The notes under the pieces: model-generated
Seen by the model: only the letters and a program-made list of their open reading frames with translations
What the model was told of the DNA's origin: nothing
The model's database searches: none
Source: Bifiguratus adelaidae
Lineage: Eukaryota; Mucoromycota; Endogonomycetes; Endogonales
Direction of reading: 5' to 3'
Length of the DNA: 64,000 nt
Assembly (NCBI GenBank): GCA_002261195.1
Contig: MVBO01000046.1
Span: 13,015-77,014, forward strand
Translations under genes and position numbers: made by a program
In this document: positions 45,061 to 56,974 of the stretch, piece by piece
How positions within the stretch are numbered: the first letter of the stretch is position 1
Layout of the letters: every line of letters starts with the position of its first letter

Positions 45061-48000
45061 TCATCCCGCCATCTCAAAACCAGGAAACTTTTGACCCGAC
45101 AGTGTGCTTTCTTCGCCTGGACCGTCTGACAACTTCTCAATCGCATCCTTGATGGCTTGTGCACTTCTAGGATTCAAATCCAAAGCCCATGTGAAATGCA
45201 TCATCGCATTTCGCTTGTCACCCATCTGCTTGAAGAGAGTCCCCATCAAAAAGTACACACTGGACTCTTCCGGAGCTAATTGTTTTAGCTCTTCCAGTTC
45301 TTCCATGGCATCCTTGTATCGCTTCAGTAGCATCAGGGTTTTGGCCTTTTTGAATCGGACAAGTGGGCTAGGGTTCATCCGGGTGGCTCGATTGTATGTG
45401 TCGAGCGCTTCGACCGGTCGATGAAGCTTGTCTTGCACCTATTGACGAGTGAGACAACCATGTCGGCGGGGGTCTGTGACCAATAACTTACAATGCCGAC
45501 GCAGGTCAACAAGACAGCGTTGCATGGATTGAGGTCGGAAGCTTTCTTAAAATGATACTCGGCAAATTCAAGTTTACCGAGACGTAAATATATCTGCCCG
45601 AGACCGTACCAAGCGTTATAGTGTCTGCGGTCGATTCTGAGGGCAGCTCGAAAGGCGTTTTGTGCCTTATCGTAATCTTCATTGCTCACATACTCGTGAC
45701 CTTGTAGTGTATGCGCATATGCAAAGTGAGGATCAACTTGAATAGCCCGCTGGAAACATTTGAGCGCTTGATCATAGTCTTTTTGCAAGGAGAAGGTATT
45801 CCCAACGGCACACCATGCTTGCGGGCTTGTGCGATCTAACTCAATTAACTCATGTGCAAAGCTCGCCAGCTGTATCTCTTTGTGAAGGTGCCATAGCAAT
45901 GTGGAATAAAATTCCATGTCTTTCAACCTGCAAGGTTCCAATTCCCGAGCTCTCCGGAAAACGTGCTCGGCCTGATTTGCACTCATGAGATACATGCCGA
46001 GGAGTGCCTTCAGGTATCGACTTACCTCCGGGTATTCAACCATTTCGAAATGACACCTCCCAACCTTGCAAAGTACCCAACCTGTTTCATACTGTCGAGA
46101 ATCTAGTGATTTGAAGTCTGCAAGGGCTTCCTGGCACTGGAGCTGACATAGGTGAAAATAGCCGGAACCTATTGCCCTGAAAATCGTCAAGATGTCATTC
46201 AAGGTGCTAGATTGTGGGGGTACGTTGACGACTTCAGGTGTGGAACTGTATATGGCAGAGCGATGTGCGGGAGGTAGCGGCGAAAGAGGACTTGGCTTGA
46301 TTACTGGGGTAGAAGTAAGCGTGGCGGAAGCCTCCTTGGAATCTGCACGTCCTTTGATGTTCTCCTTAATGCTGTTTGATGACTGCAAGAAGCAATAACA
46401 ATTCAGATCCTGTCCACATAGTCGGACGCCCATCTCCAGACTTGCCTTATTGTGTGGCCTGTTCGTGGGAGTATCTGTAATTTTTCCAGATTGCAAATGC
46501 TTTGTGGCTGTTGTATTGCTATATAATTTTGCGGCTAGAGTATTTGATTTGCGTAATAGGGGGGATTGGTTAGATGGAGTGATTTCTTCGGCAGACTGAA
46601 GGGAGAGATACATTAGTTTAATATTGGGTGATCCGTGCAAATAACTCACTGGATGAAGACGGGTACTCCTTCTCACATCGTTCTTGCCAGTGGATCTCAA
46701 ATCTCTTGAAGCCGAAAGCAATGACGGTGGAACCTTCGCCTCTTCTTCTTGTATACGCTCTAATATCCGCTGTCTTTTTGAACGAGGTTCATCTCTGTCT
46801 ACAGATGTTGCCGAAGGTGACGAATGACAGAGAGCTTGGGCTTTAAACGTTGGGGACGACGTGATTTCGGAGTCATTAGCTTTGCCCGGCATTTCAGTGC
46901 CAGGTGGTCTGAAATTGGCAGGAATGGAGCTGATGGGTGGTGGACTGTCGTCAATGAAGGATGAGCGAGCATTTGTTGGGGTAACCAATGGTTGCGGTGG
47001 CATTGTAAAATCATAGCCAAGTGATAAACCGTTACCGGTGATCGGCCGTACCATTTCCGAATTAGAGCTTGCATCCGGTGTAAAGCTGCTTAGTCTTGCC
47101 AAGAAGGAGTTTGTGCTATTGCTAACTGTGTTGGTACGTCGCGCATTCGTGTAGCTAAAGAAATTCTCAGGCGAGTAGGAGACGGACTGAAGCTGCATAG
47201 ACGAGGTAGAGGTGACTGTTGGCGAGGCAACTGTTATGGAGTTGGTCTTTGCTCTCGAGGGTTGTCGGTTTGAGTGAATTGTCTGTAGCGGGGCGCCTGC
47301 TTCCTTCGGCGCAGATGTCAAGATTGAGTTTTGCACGAAATTGTCGGAAGCGTTCGGAAATGGATAGAATATGTTTTCCGGATCTACAACGCAACCTTTG
47401 CATATTGTCAGGATTGTACTGCGACAAAGGATGTGGAGCATGTCAACTTACCCATGTCGCACAAGGCTTCATAAGCCGTCCATAGGAACGGGTTCAATTG
47501 AAGGCAGCGACTGTAGTAATCTTCGGCGTCTCGTACCTTGTTCATTCGTCTGAGAGTCAACTAAGTATCATCAGTTGCGAGAATTCTTTTACACGTACCG
47601 ACATAGGTCTCCTAGCAGATGCAATACACAAGCTTCATCAGGGTCGGTTCCACGCGGAATGATGCCGTTTAATGCTGTGCAACCGTTAATAGAGCGATAA
47701 CTTGCGAAGCCCTGGCATACCTGGTAGCTGCCGCTCACGCTTCAATTGCTGCTTCCCAACAGATCGCAAGGAGATATTTTCCTTGTCCTTCTGCATAACC
47801 TTCCAAGCCGGTAATAAAACGTGCTCTCCGTCGCTGGCTTCGTCCAAGTCCAAACAGCATTTTGCATAAAGGTACCGTGCTTTTAGACTCGTTGCTCCTT
47901 TGAGTAAGAACTGCGCTGTTCGTGTGCTGCCATTGAGACGATGTGCATTGGCCAGGAGGTAGAGTGCCTCTTCGTCCGCGTTGTCGAAGGCGTATAGACG

Positions 48001-48099
48001 ATCAGCCAAGAACAGCGCGTTAGCATAGAACTGATTGTCTATGGAGTACCATACAAGTGCTGTCAATTCAGCGCTTGCTATACCCCAATCCGCCTTCAT
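45061..48099 (-). CDS. CDC27: Anaphase-promoting complex subunit Cdc27/APC3
   Basis: TPR scaffold subunit of the APC/C ubiquitin ligase that docks the IR tails of Cdc20/Cdh1. Exons 48099-47721, 47674-47599, 47549-47452, 47395-46650, 46595-46026, 45971-45492, 45438-45061; 908 aa. N-terminal TPRs (FYANALFLADRLYAFDNADE) are followed by a Ser/Thr-rich linker, then the canonical C-terminal TPR array: GRCHFEMVEYPEAEHVFRRA, AWCAVGNTFSLQKDYDQALK, AYAHTLQGHEYVSNEDYDKA, HYNAWYGLGQIYLRLGKLEF. Introns 46649-46596 and 46025-45972 are both 54 nt and stop-free in frame; the second must be removed because it would insert 18 residues inside a TPR. A further 45-nt stop-free segment (46427-46383) could also be spliced but has a weak donor. 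Confidence 0.94.
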
Positions 48100-48620
48100 G
48101 GCCCTCCAACAGGGAAACAGTCGCTATGTGAAGGTTTTGCAAGAACAGAAATCGCACGTCAAGCAAACGTGTCTGTGCACGTGACCTATATGACTGAACA
48201 GCTATCACCTCAGCCTTGGCGGGATATATCAATCACCTTACCGCTGAGGTCTCATGTTGACGAAATGAATATCCGGTGAAACACTGGTACTCAGGAGATC
48301 AGCTTTTCGAGAAGAGTGGGTGAGGAACAGGTCGGATGAGTGGCTATTTTACGCATAGCCATCCCTATGTACCTGCATCGAAGTTGAGGACTAGGTTGTG
48401 GGATATTTTCCCATTGAAAATGTTTGCTCATTGATTCAGTATCGTATGAAGCCATAAGCTTGCCGAATGCGAGCGAAAACCAATGGCCTCGCAATTGGAA
48501 TTGTTCAACGCTAACATTGTGCATGAACGTACTATATTGAAGCCACGCATGCCTGTGTTACAGATGGGCTAAGGTATTATAACAAAGATGTAGATGAGAG
48601 ATGCAACCTTGATATAAAGT
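48100..48620. other. Intergenic, CDC27 upstream region
   Basis: 521 bp between CDC27 start and the broken permease. It includes GCACGTGA near 48178, an E-box-like site about 80 bp upstream of CDC27. No gene recognised. Confidence 0.45.
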
Positions 48621-50233
48621 CTAAGCCTTCTCCTCAAGAGAAGGAGTCTGAAGAGTCTCCTCGAACTTCTCGGCCTTGAGGCCTTTGCTGGCGGAAGCAT
48701 CAGCCTTCTCGCCTAGAAGGCTAAGGGGGTAGCCATGGTTAAGCAACAATTGACGGAATTCGGCATCGCCTCCCTCCATCTTCTCAGCGATCAATTTAGA
48801 AACCAAAAGGAAGGTAAGGAGGGCACGGACGACGGCGATACAGGCACCAACGATGAAGAGATAACCTTGAGCCATGATGGTGCTTCCATCAGTGTAGCCT
48901 TCCAAGGCATTGAGAACGGTCTTGAAGACTTGGGTACCAATGGCGGCACCGGCCTTTCCAAGGACGCAGAGAGACCAAACATGGTTCCACGGATGGCCGT
49001 AGGATATATTTCAGCAGCGACAAGGATGGTACAGTCACCAGGACCAGATTCACCAAAGAACAAGAAGATACCGTAAAGATTGACAAAGAGGGGAAAGATG
49101 GTGACAATTTGAGGAGCAAGGCCTCCGAGAATGAGACGGATGATGGCTTGGGCAATGAAAGTGCATCGCATAAGCTTCTTACGACCTATGCGATCCACAA
49201 CCAAGGCACCAGCGGCGGCACCGAAAGGATAGAAGACGTTGAGAACAATGTTCCAGAGGGAGGTTTGCATTAAGGAGTTACCAGCGTCAGATTTCAGCCA
49301 AAAGGGCGTCAGGCGTCAGAGAAGATACCCAAGGAATACGAAACGAAATCGTAAAGGAACCAGATACCACCAGAGGCGAAAAGAGATTTCCAGTAGTGAA
49401 GAAGGATCAAGAGGTAGAGCGCGTTCTTCTTCATGGATTCCTTGCGGTACATCTTGGAATTGAGCATCATGACCCGGAAGTAGAGAATAGAGATGGGCAA
49501 AACGAGTCCTAAACCAAGGGTGAGATGCCAGACAGGTGCCAAGTGAGCGTCGCCGAAGATGGCGAGGAGAAATGCCAGATACAATGGTAGCGACCAAGAA
49601 ACCACAATGGATGATGAAGTTTCCGCACATGATGAGCCAAAATCCACGGCCACGTCCGAATTCCTCGGCAGCTTCGCCAGCTGTAACAGCGGAGCAGGGA
49701 TATTCACCACCAACACCAACACCAGTCAAACCACGAGCAACAGCCAACATCGAGAAGAGGCCAGCGGGTGTGGCACCAGACGAGGCAGTAGCCAAGATGA
49801 CACCCTATTTGATTCGCGATAGACTTTTTACTGACTCATATGACCATTCTTGATGTACTTACGATGCAAACCAAGGGCAGTACAGGTAACAATGCCAAAT
49901 TTGCGACCAATACGATCAATAACGAGACCAAAACCCACTTGACCAATAATGTTACCGATCAAATGGCCATTGGAAATACGAGTGGAGGAAGCCAAGTCGA
50001 AGGCATTGCCGTAGATGACAGCGAACAAAATGTTGACGGCACCGATAGCTTGTGCTTGATAACCATCCAATCCCAAAGCAATGTCAGAAAACGAGTATAG
50101 AAGTGACTTGAGACTTGCGTTCGGTTGCAGCGTCATAAGTATCAACAGGGACCAATTCAGGGTTTACATTGTTATCGTCCTCGACTTTGTAGGCATTAGC
50201 CTGGGCCTCTTCCTAGGTCTTGACGGGATCCAT
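48621..50233 (-). pseudogene. Glycerophosphoinositol/phosphate permease-type MFS pseudogene
   Basis: Major-facilitator transporter similar to Git1/Pho84-type permeases, in pieces. Recognisable blocks in order: DGYQAQAIGAVNILF, LVIDRIGRKFGIVTC, ARGLTGVGVGGEYPCSAVTA, FGRGRGFWLIMCGNFII, IWFLYDFVSYSLGIFSDA, WNIVLNVFYPFGAAAGALVV, DRIGRKKLM, GPGDCTILVAAEIYPTAIRG, LFIVGACIAVVRALLTFLL. Breaks: TAG at codon 7 from the first ATG (50213-50215) and frame changes near 50084-50105, 49871-49880 (an extra base in a G/C run), 49557-49572, a 7-bp tandem duplication at 49305-49318, and near 48958-48966. One likely intron lies between about 49805 and 49866. The MFS signature motifs themselves are well conserved, so loss is recent or the indels are assembly errors. 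Confidence 0.85.
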
Positions 50234-51081
50234 CAGAAGTGTGATTGAATAGGAGGAGGTCACGATAACCATGTTAGCGGAATCTCGGGGATATATGCTC
50301 AATGACTTGGCGCAAAATTCGGAGAGCCAAAGCATCTAGCCAACAGCTCATCAACGCGCTTATCCAAGAGCTGCAGTAACTAATATACGTGCAACATTGG
50401 CACCATTTTAGGGGTCAGCAGGTGACGATCGGTTCCTTGGTGCAAACTTTCAACAAACGTGCGCTTTTCTTCATTGGAAGTTTCGAGTTACCTGTAATGA
50501 CTGTGCAACGTTGCATGTTTTAGTGGTGGGCAGACCGCTTTGTCCGGTGAATCGGTCAACTTGAATTTCATTGTCAAGGTGCAAAATACTTGAAATTGAT
50601 TGGCTAATTTGAAGATCCCTTTGACGCGAGATATCACTTGTCACCATTTGCGTAGTCTGAGTTGCACAAATGAACTTGATGCGTTCAGTTGCCTCATCTT
50701 TCTAGCCCTTGTTAATGAACAAATTCTTACACTGGTTCGCGCGTTGGTGATTGTTTTTGATGCCTTGCAATCCAATCGTCGGCGCCATTCCAGACAACTT
50801 GGTTTGTTGTTTTCTGCTCCCTTATCGCGTATGTCAGCGAAATACCCCCATATAAGGTTATACCTTATCCCATTCAATCGCAACCCCAAAAGTGAAGAGC
50901 AGACATGCTGGTTGTGGTATTGTTGAAAACGGCGTGGTAGAACCAAAATAGAGCGCGCGGACCCTGACGGTTACCAGTCACGTGAGCGAATACATGGAGC
51001 ATGCACCTTCCTATAGTCACGTGATCGGCGATTTTTCGATTCAAAACTGTTTCAAACTCGTCTATTGCTCCATCACACGGC
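50234..51081. promoter_or_regulatory. Intergenic region with paired E-boxes
   Basis: 848 bp between the permease pseudogene and the glycosyltransferase gene. No coding region is supported. Two identical TCACGTGA palindromes lie close to the glycosyltransferase start. Confidence 0.5.
50978..51024. promoter_or_regulatory. Two TCACGTGA E-box palindromes
   Basis: Perfect TCACGTGA at 50978-50985 and 51017-51024, start-to-start 39 bp, the nearer one 57 bp upstream of the ATG at 51082. This is the core of bHLH sites (Cbf1- or Pho4-like). Regulation of the downstream gene is inferred. Confidence 0.5.
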
Positions 51082-53777
51082 ATGGCCTACACATTGTTAC
51101 CGCTGACGGAGCAACCTATGGGCGGGCGGCGTGTGGGTCGAAGAAATCGTCCCATATACCTAGCCATTGCTGGCGTTTTACTTCTACTGGTACTGATGGC
51201 GCCATCCAGGAGCAATATCACGGAGCGTGCACAGAGTACCCACAATGTCGTAGACCAGGTCGCTGGAAATGGAGATGTGGAGACTGCACCTATTGGTGGT
51301 GTCTGGGATATCAGTCCTTTGGCCAGTGATGGAGATGTTCCGGACCACTATGCGCACAAGGATGTGATTGAGCCCGAGCATATTCACGAGGATGAAGTGG
51401 AAAATTTGGCGCCAGTATTACCAAATTCGGGACTAGACGAGGAAGAAGACGAAGTAGAGGAGGTTCAGGAGCCAGCACCGGTAGTTCCCGTAACTCCAGA
51501 CGAATCGTTCCTTGACGACGCACCATCCGCGGATATTGTCTCAGACACTGCGAGTTCCGATCATTACAAAGCCATTGTGATCATCACCTCCAACCTCAAT
51601 CAGATCTCCAGACGCCAATTGCTACGCCAACATTACTTTGATCTCGACGATAACATCACGCCGTGTGTACGCAACCAACCTGAAGTCATGTATCGATTCT
51701 GGGTATGGGACAAACATAGCGAGGAGTATGAAGGTCTTTCCAAAAAGGACAAGGAAGGTACAGCCATTCTACGGGAATTCGACGCGGAACGCGTTGAATG
51801 GGGCGATGTCATTGTCTCAGGAGACCTGTCAACGGAATCCGAAGCCCAGTCAGACAATTCTGGAGCTCGTTTGAGTCACCGAGAGATTATTGCTTGGGTA
51901 ATGTCAGTCAATACTCGTGCGGCGTCCGTTAATTTGTTTCGTAGGTGGAGAGCAGCCTGACTACTCAAGGAATCACCTATGAGTATATTGTGATTCAAGA
52001 CAGCAGCCTCGCTGTCAATCTTCCCGAGCTTTTAGAAAGCTTCCCAACTGCGACGCCTATCGTTCCCACACCGATCGTACGTGGAACATTTTCTGCCTCT
52101 GGTCCCGAAGACGACATTGTTATTATCAACCGGGAGGCTGTCATCGAGGCCATGGCCTTTGATGCTGAAAGCTCCAACCTGGTTGATACTGAACCCGAGG
52201 AAGAATCAGGCGCTATCTTCACGCAAATGAAACAGTATTATGACCAACGGCCTCCTGGCAGTAGCCAGAAAGGTACCCCACAATTTGAGACTATGACCGT
52301 TCCAACGGCTCAAGACGTTCCCGCCTCTCCTACAATCAGTTCTATCGCTTTGTCAAACGNNNNNNNNNNNNNNNNNNNNNNNNNNNNNNNNNNNNNNNNN
52401 NNNNNNNNNNNNNNNNNNNNNNNNNNNNNNNNNNNNNNNNNNNNNNNNNNNNNNNNNNNNNNNNNNNNNNNNNNNNNNNNNNNNNNNNNNNNNNNNNNNN
52501 NNNNNNNNNNNNNNNNNNNNNNNNNNNNNNNNNNNNNNNNNNNNNNNNNNNNNNNNNNNNNNNNNNNNNNNNNNNNNNNNNNNNNNNNNNNNNNNNNNNN
52601 NNNNNNNNNNNNNNNNNNNNNNNNNNNNNNNNNNNNNNNNNNNNNNNNNNNNNNNNNNNNNNNNNNNNNNNNNNNNNNNNNNNNNNNNNNNNNNNNNNNN
52701 NNNNNNNNNNNNNNNNNNNNNNNNNNNNNNNNNNNNNNNNNNNNNNNNNNNNNNNNNNNNNNNNNNNNNNNNNNNNNNNNNNNNNNNNNNNNNNNNNNNN
52801 NNNNNNNNNNNNNNNNNNNNNNNNNNNNNNNNNNNNNNNNNNNNNNNNNNNNNNNNNNNNNNNNNNNNNNNNNNNNNNNNNNNNNNNNNNNNNNNNNNNN
52901 NNNNNNNNNNNAGTTCCTCGACTTCCTACGAACCTTCGCCGTCAAGCCTGTGATCACTTGCTCAAAGCAGGAGATTACCACCGATACCGAGCCCACTATT
53001 CCCGAAAATGGCGCCATTGCTCTCATGACTTCGTCCTTTATTTACGCAGACAATTGCATGCTTCCAGCGTCATATCTGGCTGGTGCCCAAAAGCGTCTGT
53101 ATGCGGAGAGTTTTGGGCATCCATTTATCGCTAGAAGCCAAGAGTTCGCCAAACAGCAAAACTTGAAGGTGCCTCGCAAGACAGTGTGGGGTAAGATTGA
53201 CGCTATTCAGGACGTACTCCCGCATTACGAATGGATCTTTTGGATGGACATGGATGCCGTGATCATGAACCCCACAAAATCTCTTTCCGACCACCTCGCT
53301 AACATAAAGCTTGCTTCTGGGCTTTCTGACGCAGAGTTCAACCAAAAACACCTCATAATATCACGTCCCCGTGGAGACAAGATGATCAACGCTGGTGTCT
53401 TTTACCTGCGCAATTCCGATTGGAGCCGACAATTTCTGGAAAATGTGCAGAACACCGAATCGTGGTGGAACAATGGGCCTAGTTACGAACAAGGTGCCAT
53501 GTGGGACGTCTTAGGTGCTGGTGAGGATGCGGGCATGAGCGGAGGGGTAAGTCCAATGCAATTGCCCCTGGTTAACGTTCTTTGCTCAACGTTGTTGCAG
53601 ATGTTATTTTTGGATCAGGATGATCACACATTCAATACCTTCCCGAAGAAATACCGTGCCGGTGACTTCATTGTGCATTACGCTCCAGATGCCTGCCCTG
53701 CTCCCATGGTCCTCGAAGGTCTGGAAATTGCGAAGCGGATCCAGAACGGAGAAGTCGTTGAAAGCTTAGTCGAATAG
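51082..53777 (+). CDS. Golgi glycosyltransferase, GT34-type C-terminus, interrupted by assembly gap
   Basis: Type II membrane protein: short basic tail, one transmembrane helix (PIYLAIAGVLLLLVLMAP), an acidic stem, then a first domain (AIVIITSNLNQISRRQLLRQ, VMYRFWVWDKHSEEY) resembling GT31-like transferases, and after the gap a domain typical of GT34 alpha-galactosyl/mannosyltransferases (Gma12/Mnn10): KIDAIQDVLPHYEWIFWMDM with the DxD (MDMDAV), and KMINAGVFYLRNSDWSRQFL. Exons 51082-51897, 51945-53546 (contains N 52360-52911) and 53601-53777. The 54-nt intron 53547-53600 is stop-free. Because the gap length is uncertain, this may be one two-domain protein or two neighbouring genes; the reading frame across N is not evidence. 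GT31 assignment is tentative. Confidence 0.7.
52360..52911. other. Assembly gap (552 N)
   Basis: Run of N inside the glycosyltransferase gene. Flanking sequence is coding on both sides. True length and content are unknown. Confidence 0.99.
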
Positions 53778-54158
53778 ATTTCTTTCACATTGATAGTGTT
53801 GTACATATACCTCGAAGCGTCAATGCGTTCTTTAACTAGAACAATCCGTCGTACACAGTTAATGACCAATGCCATTGAGGAACTACGAACCTGAAGTCTG
53901 CGGGTAGAGAGGATGTCATCAAGCTGATGTGAAGCATTCATAGGCATCTGTGAAGCTTCCTTTGAGCTTATCCTGAATCTCGGAAATAGCCATGACACGA
54001 TGGCTGTTGTCAATTTAGCTCATTCAACCTTCAGAAATGCTTGTACTGCACTCACGACAAGGCCAAGATTCTGATTGGTGGATACATTTAAGGTTTTCGC
54101 CCCCATTGTTGTTGGACTCACACTCGCTCTTGATTCTATTACTGATCTTGATTTCAAC
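53778..54158. other. Intergenic, no gene recognised
   Basis: 381 bp between the glycosyltransferase stop and the subtilase start. Nothing coding is supported on either strand. Confidence 0.5.
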
Positions 54159-55512
54159 ATGTCGCGCTCCATATGGGAGCTCATGTTGATCATCGTTCTC
54201 GCAGCGAATCTAGTGTTAGCCATAGGCGAGCAGGCAACTACACCCCTAGCTCCACTGTTTTGCCCAGTTGCAGCAGTTCCCCATAGCTATATCGTTATCC
54301 TCTCACCAGACCTATCACGGACACGTATAGTTGATCATTTTCGATGGCTAACACGACTGATGACCGCCTACGAGATCAACGGCTGCGATCATGTGGGTAT
54401 GCTGGTGACACGCCGATACGATGTTCAAGGTTTCATTGGGTATGCGGGTACTTTTGAAGATGGCGTGATTGATCGCATTCGTGCGCGAGAAGAGGTGGGA
54501 TACCCGCGCTTTCCCTTCCAATCGCGATATATTGAGCATTTGCTAGGTACTGTACGTGGAGTGTGATGCTAGAGTCCACGTCGTTGAGGAAAAGGTGCAA
54601 TATCCTGCGCCTTGGGGTTTGGCGCGCATATCTCATCGACACTTTCATGATCCTTGCGCAACTCGCATGTATTTCTACAAAGACGTTCCTGGACCCAATG
54701 TTGAAGTATACGTGTTGGACACAGGCATTCGAACCGACCACGTAGATTTCATTGGACGGGCTTCGTGGGGCATCACAGTGCCTGAAAACGAAGAGGACAT
54801 TGACGTGAATGGCCACGGCACTCACGTGGCTGGAATTATCGGCGGACGAGCATTTGGCGTAGCGAAGAGGTCTCGATTGATCGCAGTCAAGGTTATGCGT
54901 TCCGATGGATCAGGTGCCATTAGTGACGTGATGGCTGGCATGCAATGGGTCGTCGATCATCACAAGACCAATCGAACTGTCATCAACATGAGCTTGGGGG
55001 GACCAAAAAGCAAAGCTCTGAACGCAATGGTAGATTATGTAGGTACATCCGCCCTACAACTCGCCCTTATCAACTTTATCTTATAGTCGGTCGAGCACGG
55101 TGTAGTGGTGGTGGTGGCTGCTGGTAATAGTGATGTGGACGCTTGCGAAAATAGTCCTGCAAGTGCTCGACAAGCCATCAGTGTCGGTGCCACGACGATC
55201 CAAGACACAAAAGCATACTTTAGCAATTACGGTAAATGTGTTCACCTGCATGCGCCAGGTATGAATATACCGTCGACTTGGAACACATCGCCGCGATCCA
55301 CACGCATCCTATCTGGTACCAGCATGGCCGCTCCCCATGTTGCCGGGTTAGCCGCTTATGCCATGCAAGTTACTGGTAAAGCACATCCACACGAGATAAG
55401 ATCGATTATGCAAGCATGGGCGACAAAGAACGTGTTGAAGTACCTGCCAAACCAGACGCCAAATGAGCTCGCGTACAATAATGCAAGTAATCACATATAT
55501 GCAGCAATTTAG
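54159..55512 (+). CDS. Secreted subtilisin-like serine protease (proteinase K type, S8)
   Basis: Extracellular or vacuolar endopeptidase. Exons 54159-54494, 54547-55038, 55087-55512; 417 aa. Signal peptide MSRSIWELMLIIVLAANLVL, then an I9 propeptide (SYIVILSP ... FIGYAGTFEDGVIDRIRARE, joined by splicing to VLYVECDARVHVVEEKVQ), then the peptidase domain starting near PAPWGLARISHR. Triad: Asp in VLDTGIRTDH, His in NGHGTHVAG, Ser in SGTSMAAPHVAG; the oxyanion Asn is in VVVVAAGNSD. Size and order match the proteinase K subfamily. The first intron (54495-54546) is set by the need to restore the propeptide end; reading on would hit a stop. Confidence 0.93.
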
Positions 55513-55573
55513 TGGTACAATTATACGTTTACAAGAGTAGCGAAACTTCTATATGCAGTCTACAAGAGAACGT

Positions 55574-56947
55574 TTACATATCCTTGCCACACCATATCCA
55601 CCCCTCCTTGCAAAGATTGTGTACAAAATTCTTGCAAACTGTTGGATGATGAGATAAAATATGCCATATCTGATCGCGCATGTAAGGTTGGAAAAACCAA
55701 GGAAAAGTCCAGTATCCAAACGCCATGACCCATATCCAGCCGAGTAACTTCCGGCCAGGGAATGATAGAGTGAACGATTGGCTGACAATAGCCTCGAAGA
55801 CGACGGCTAAGCCGTGAGAGACAAAGAACAGCATCTGTCTCCCAGGCTTATAATACTCCCTCTGAAAGGACACCAAGGCAATGTATTCATGCATGAAGCC
55901 CGATACGGCAAAAACGGACAAGCTAGCCAGTGCTGAGGACATTGAAGCGATCAGGTGTCGCGCCGACGGAATATGATGTGCATAGAGCTTGGCAAATGCT
56001 TGCGTTGATCTGAGTACTGGCTTGTAGGCAAAGGATACCCAAGTTCTACAAAGGCCCGATTAATTCTCAATTGGAATAGAGCACGACAGTGCACACCTGC
56101 GAAAAATTTGATGCCATCGCTTTGACCAAAAGTCGCTGATGGATGTCGCAAGGTAAGGGTGGGGCATGACCAGCGGCCATTCATCTAGCATAGGACAACT
56201 GAGTTTCATGCATACCATTAACCATTCTCGATGCTTACCTGGATCATAATGCAAGGTCCGCAAACTGAAGAGGATGTAGCAAAGCTGAGATACTCGTCCG
56301 TACAGGTTGAATACGCAAGCGACACCGGCCATAGCGATCAGGGACCACAGTGCGAAATATGCTGGATACTTGGCCACGAGATCAACCACTTCTTGAGCTC
56401 CGAAGGTCATCAGCCAACTACCGAGCACATCTGTTGCGAAATACCACACCAAAACTGAAACTGCTAGACGCCATATACTCTTCTTATCGCTCGCAGATAT
56501 CCGTCCTTCGGCCTCTTGCTCTGCTGCCGTAGATTTTGCCGTTCCATCGCGACCCTTTGTCCTGCGTAAGGGAGCCCACGCTTCGACAGAAAGTTGATCA
56601 GGCGACAAATAGACCTGCCGGCCCTCTCTCCTTGGAATAATCCAGTACAAATCGACCAACCGCAGGATCGAACCTATACCAAAGGCACTATACGTCAACT
56701 CAAACCCTGCAAAAGGAACTTTAGTGCCGTGTACCGAGTCTACAACTCTGACGTCCCGAAACTCACCTCGTAGAGGACAACTAAAGATGGCCGGTACAAA
56801 CAGCACACCGAGGAGTAATGGCACCGCAATCACTCGCTTTGTCCTCGAGGATACCTTCTCTGTCCGTAATGTGAGCAGCAACCATAGCGCAGCCTCTAGT
56901 CCAAAGAAGAGCCCAGAAAACGCAGCAAAGGAGACTTGCCACTTCAT
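55574..56947 (-). CDS. Wax synthase-like MBOAT acyltransferase
   Basis: Predicted ER membrane O-acyltransferase of the wax synthase domain family (acyl-CoA:alcohol or sterol/terpenoid acyltransferases). Exons 56947-56767, 56706-56239, 56184-56097, 56045-55574; 402 aa. Several hydrophobic helices. The signature is present: EWPLVMPHPYLATSISDFW followed by SKRWHQIFR, and the catalytic His in SGFMHEY. Removing the stop-free 60-nt intron 56766-56707 joins CPLRG to FELTYSAFGIGS. The native substrate cannot be inferred. Its start lies 27 bp from the divergent REEP gene start. Confidence 0.85.
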
Positions 56948-56974
56948 TGCGCTTAATTGACATGTGCTTTTGCC

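Noticed and set aside
52310..53026. Antisense reading frame spanning the N gap
   Set aside because: It is open only because N codons cannot contain stops, and it overlaps coding sequence on the other strand.
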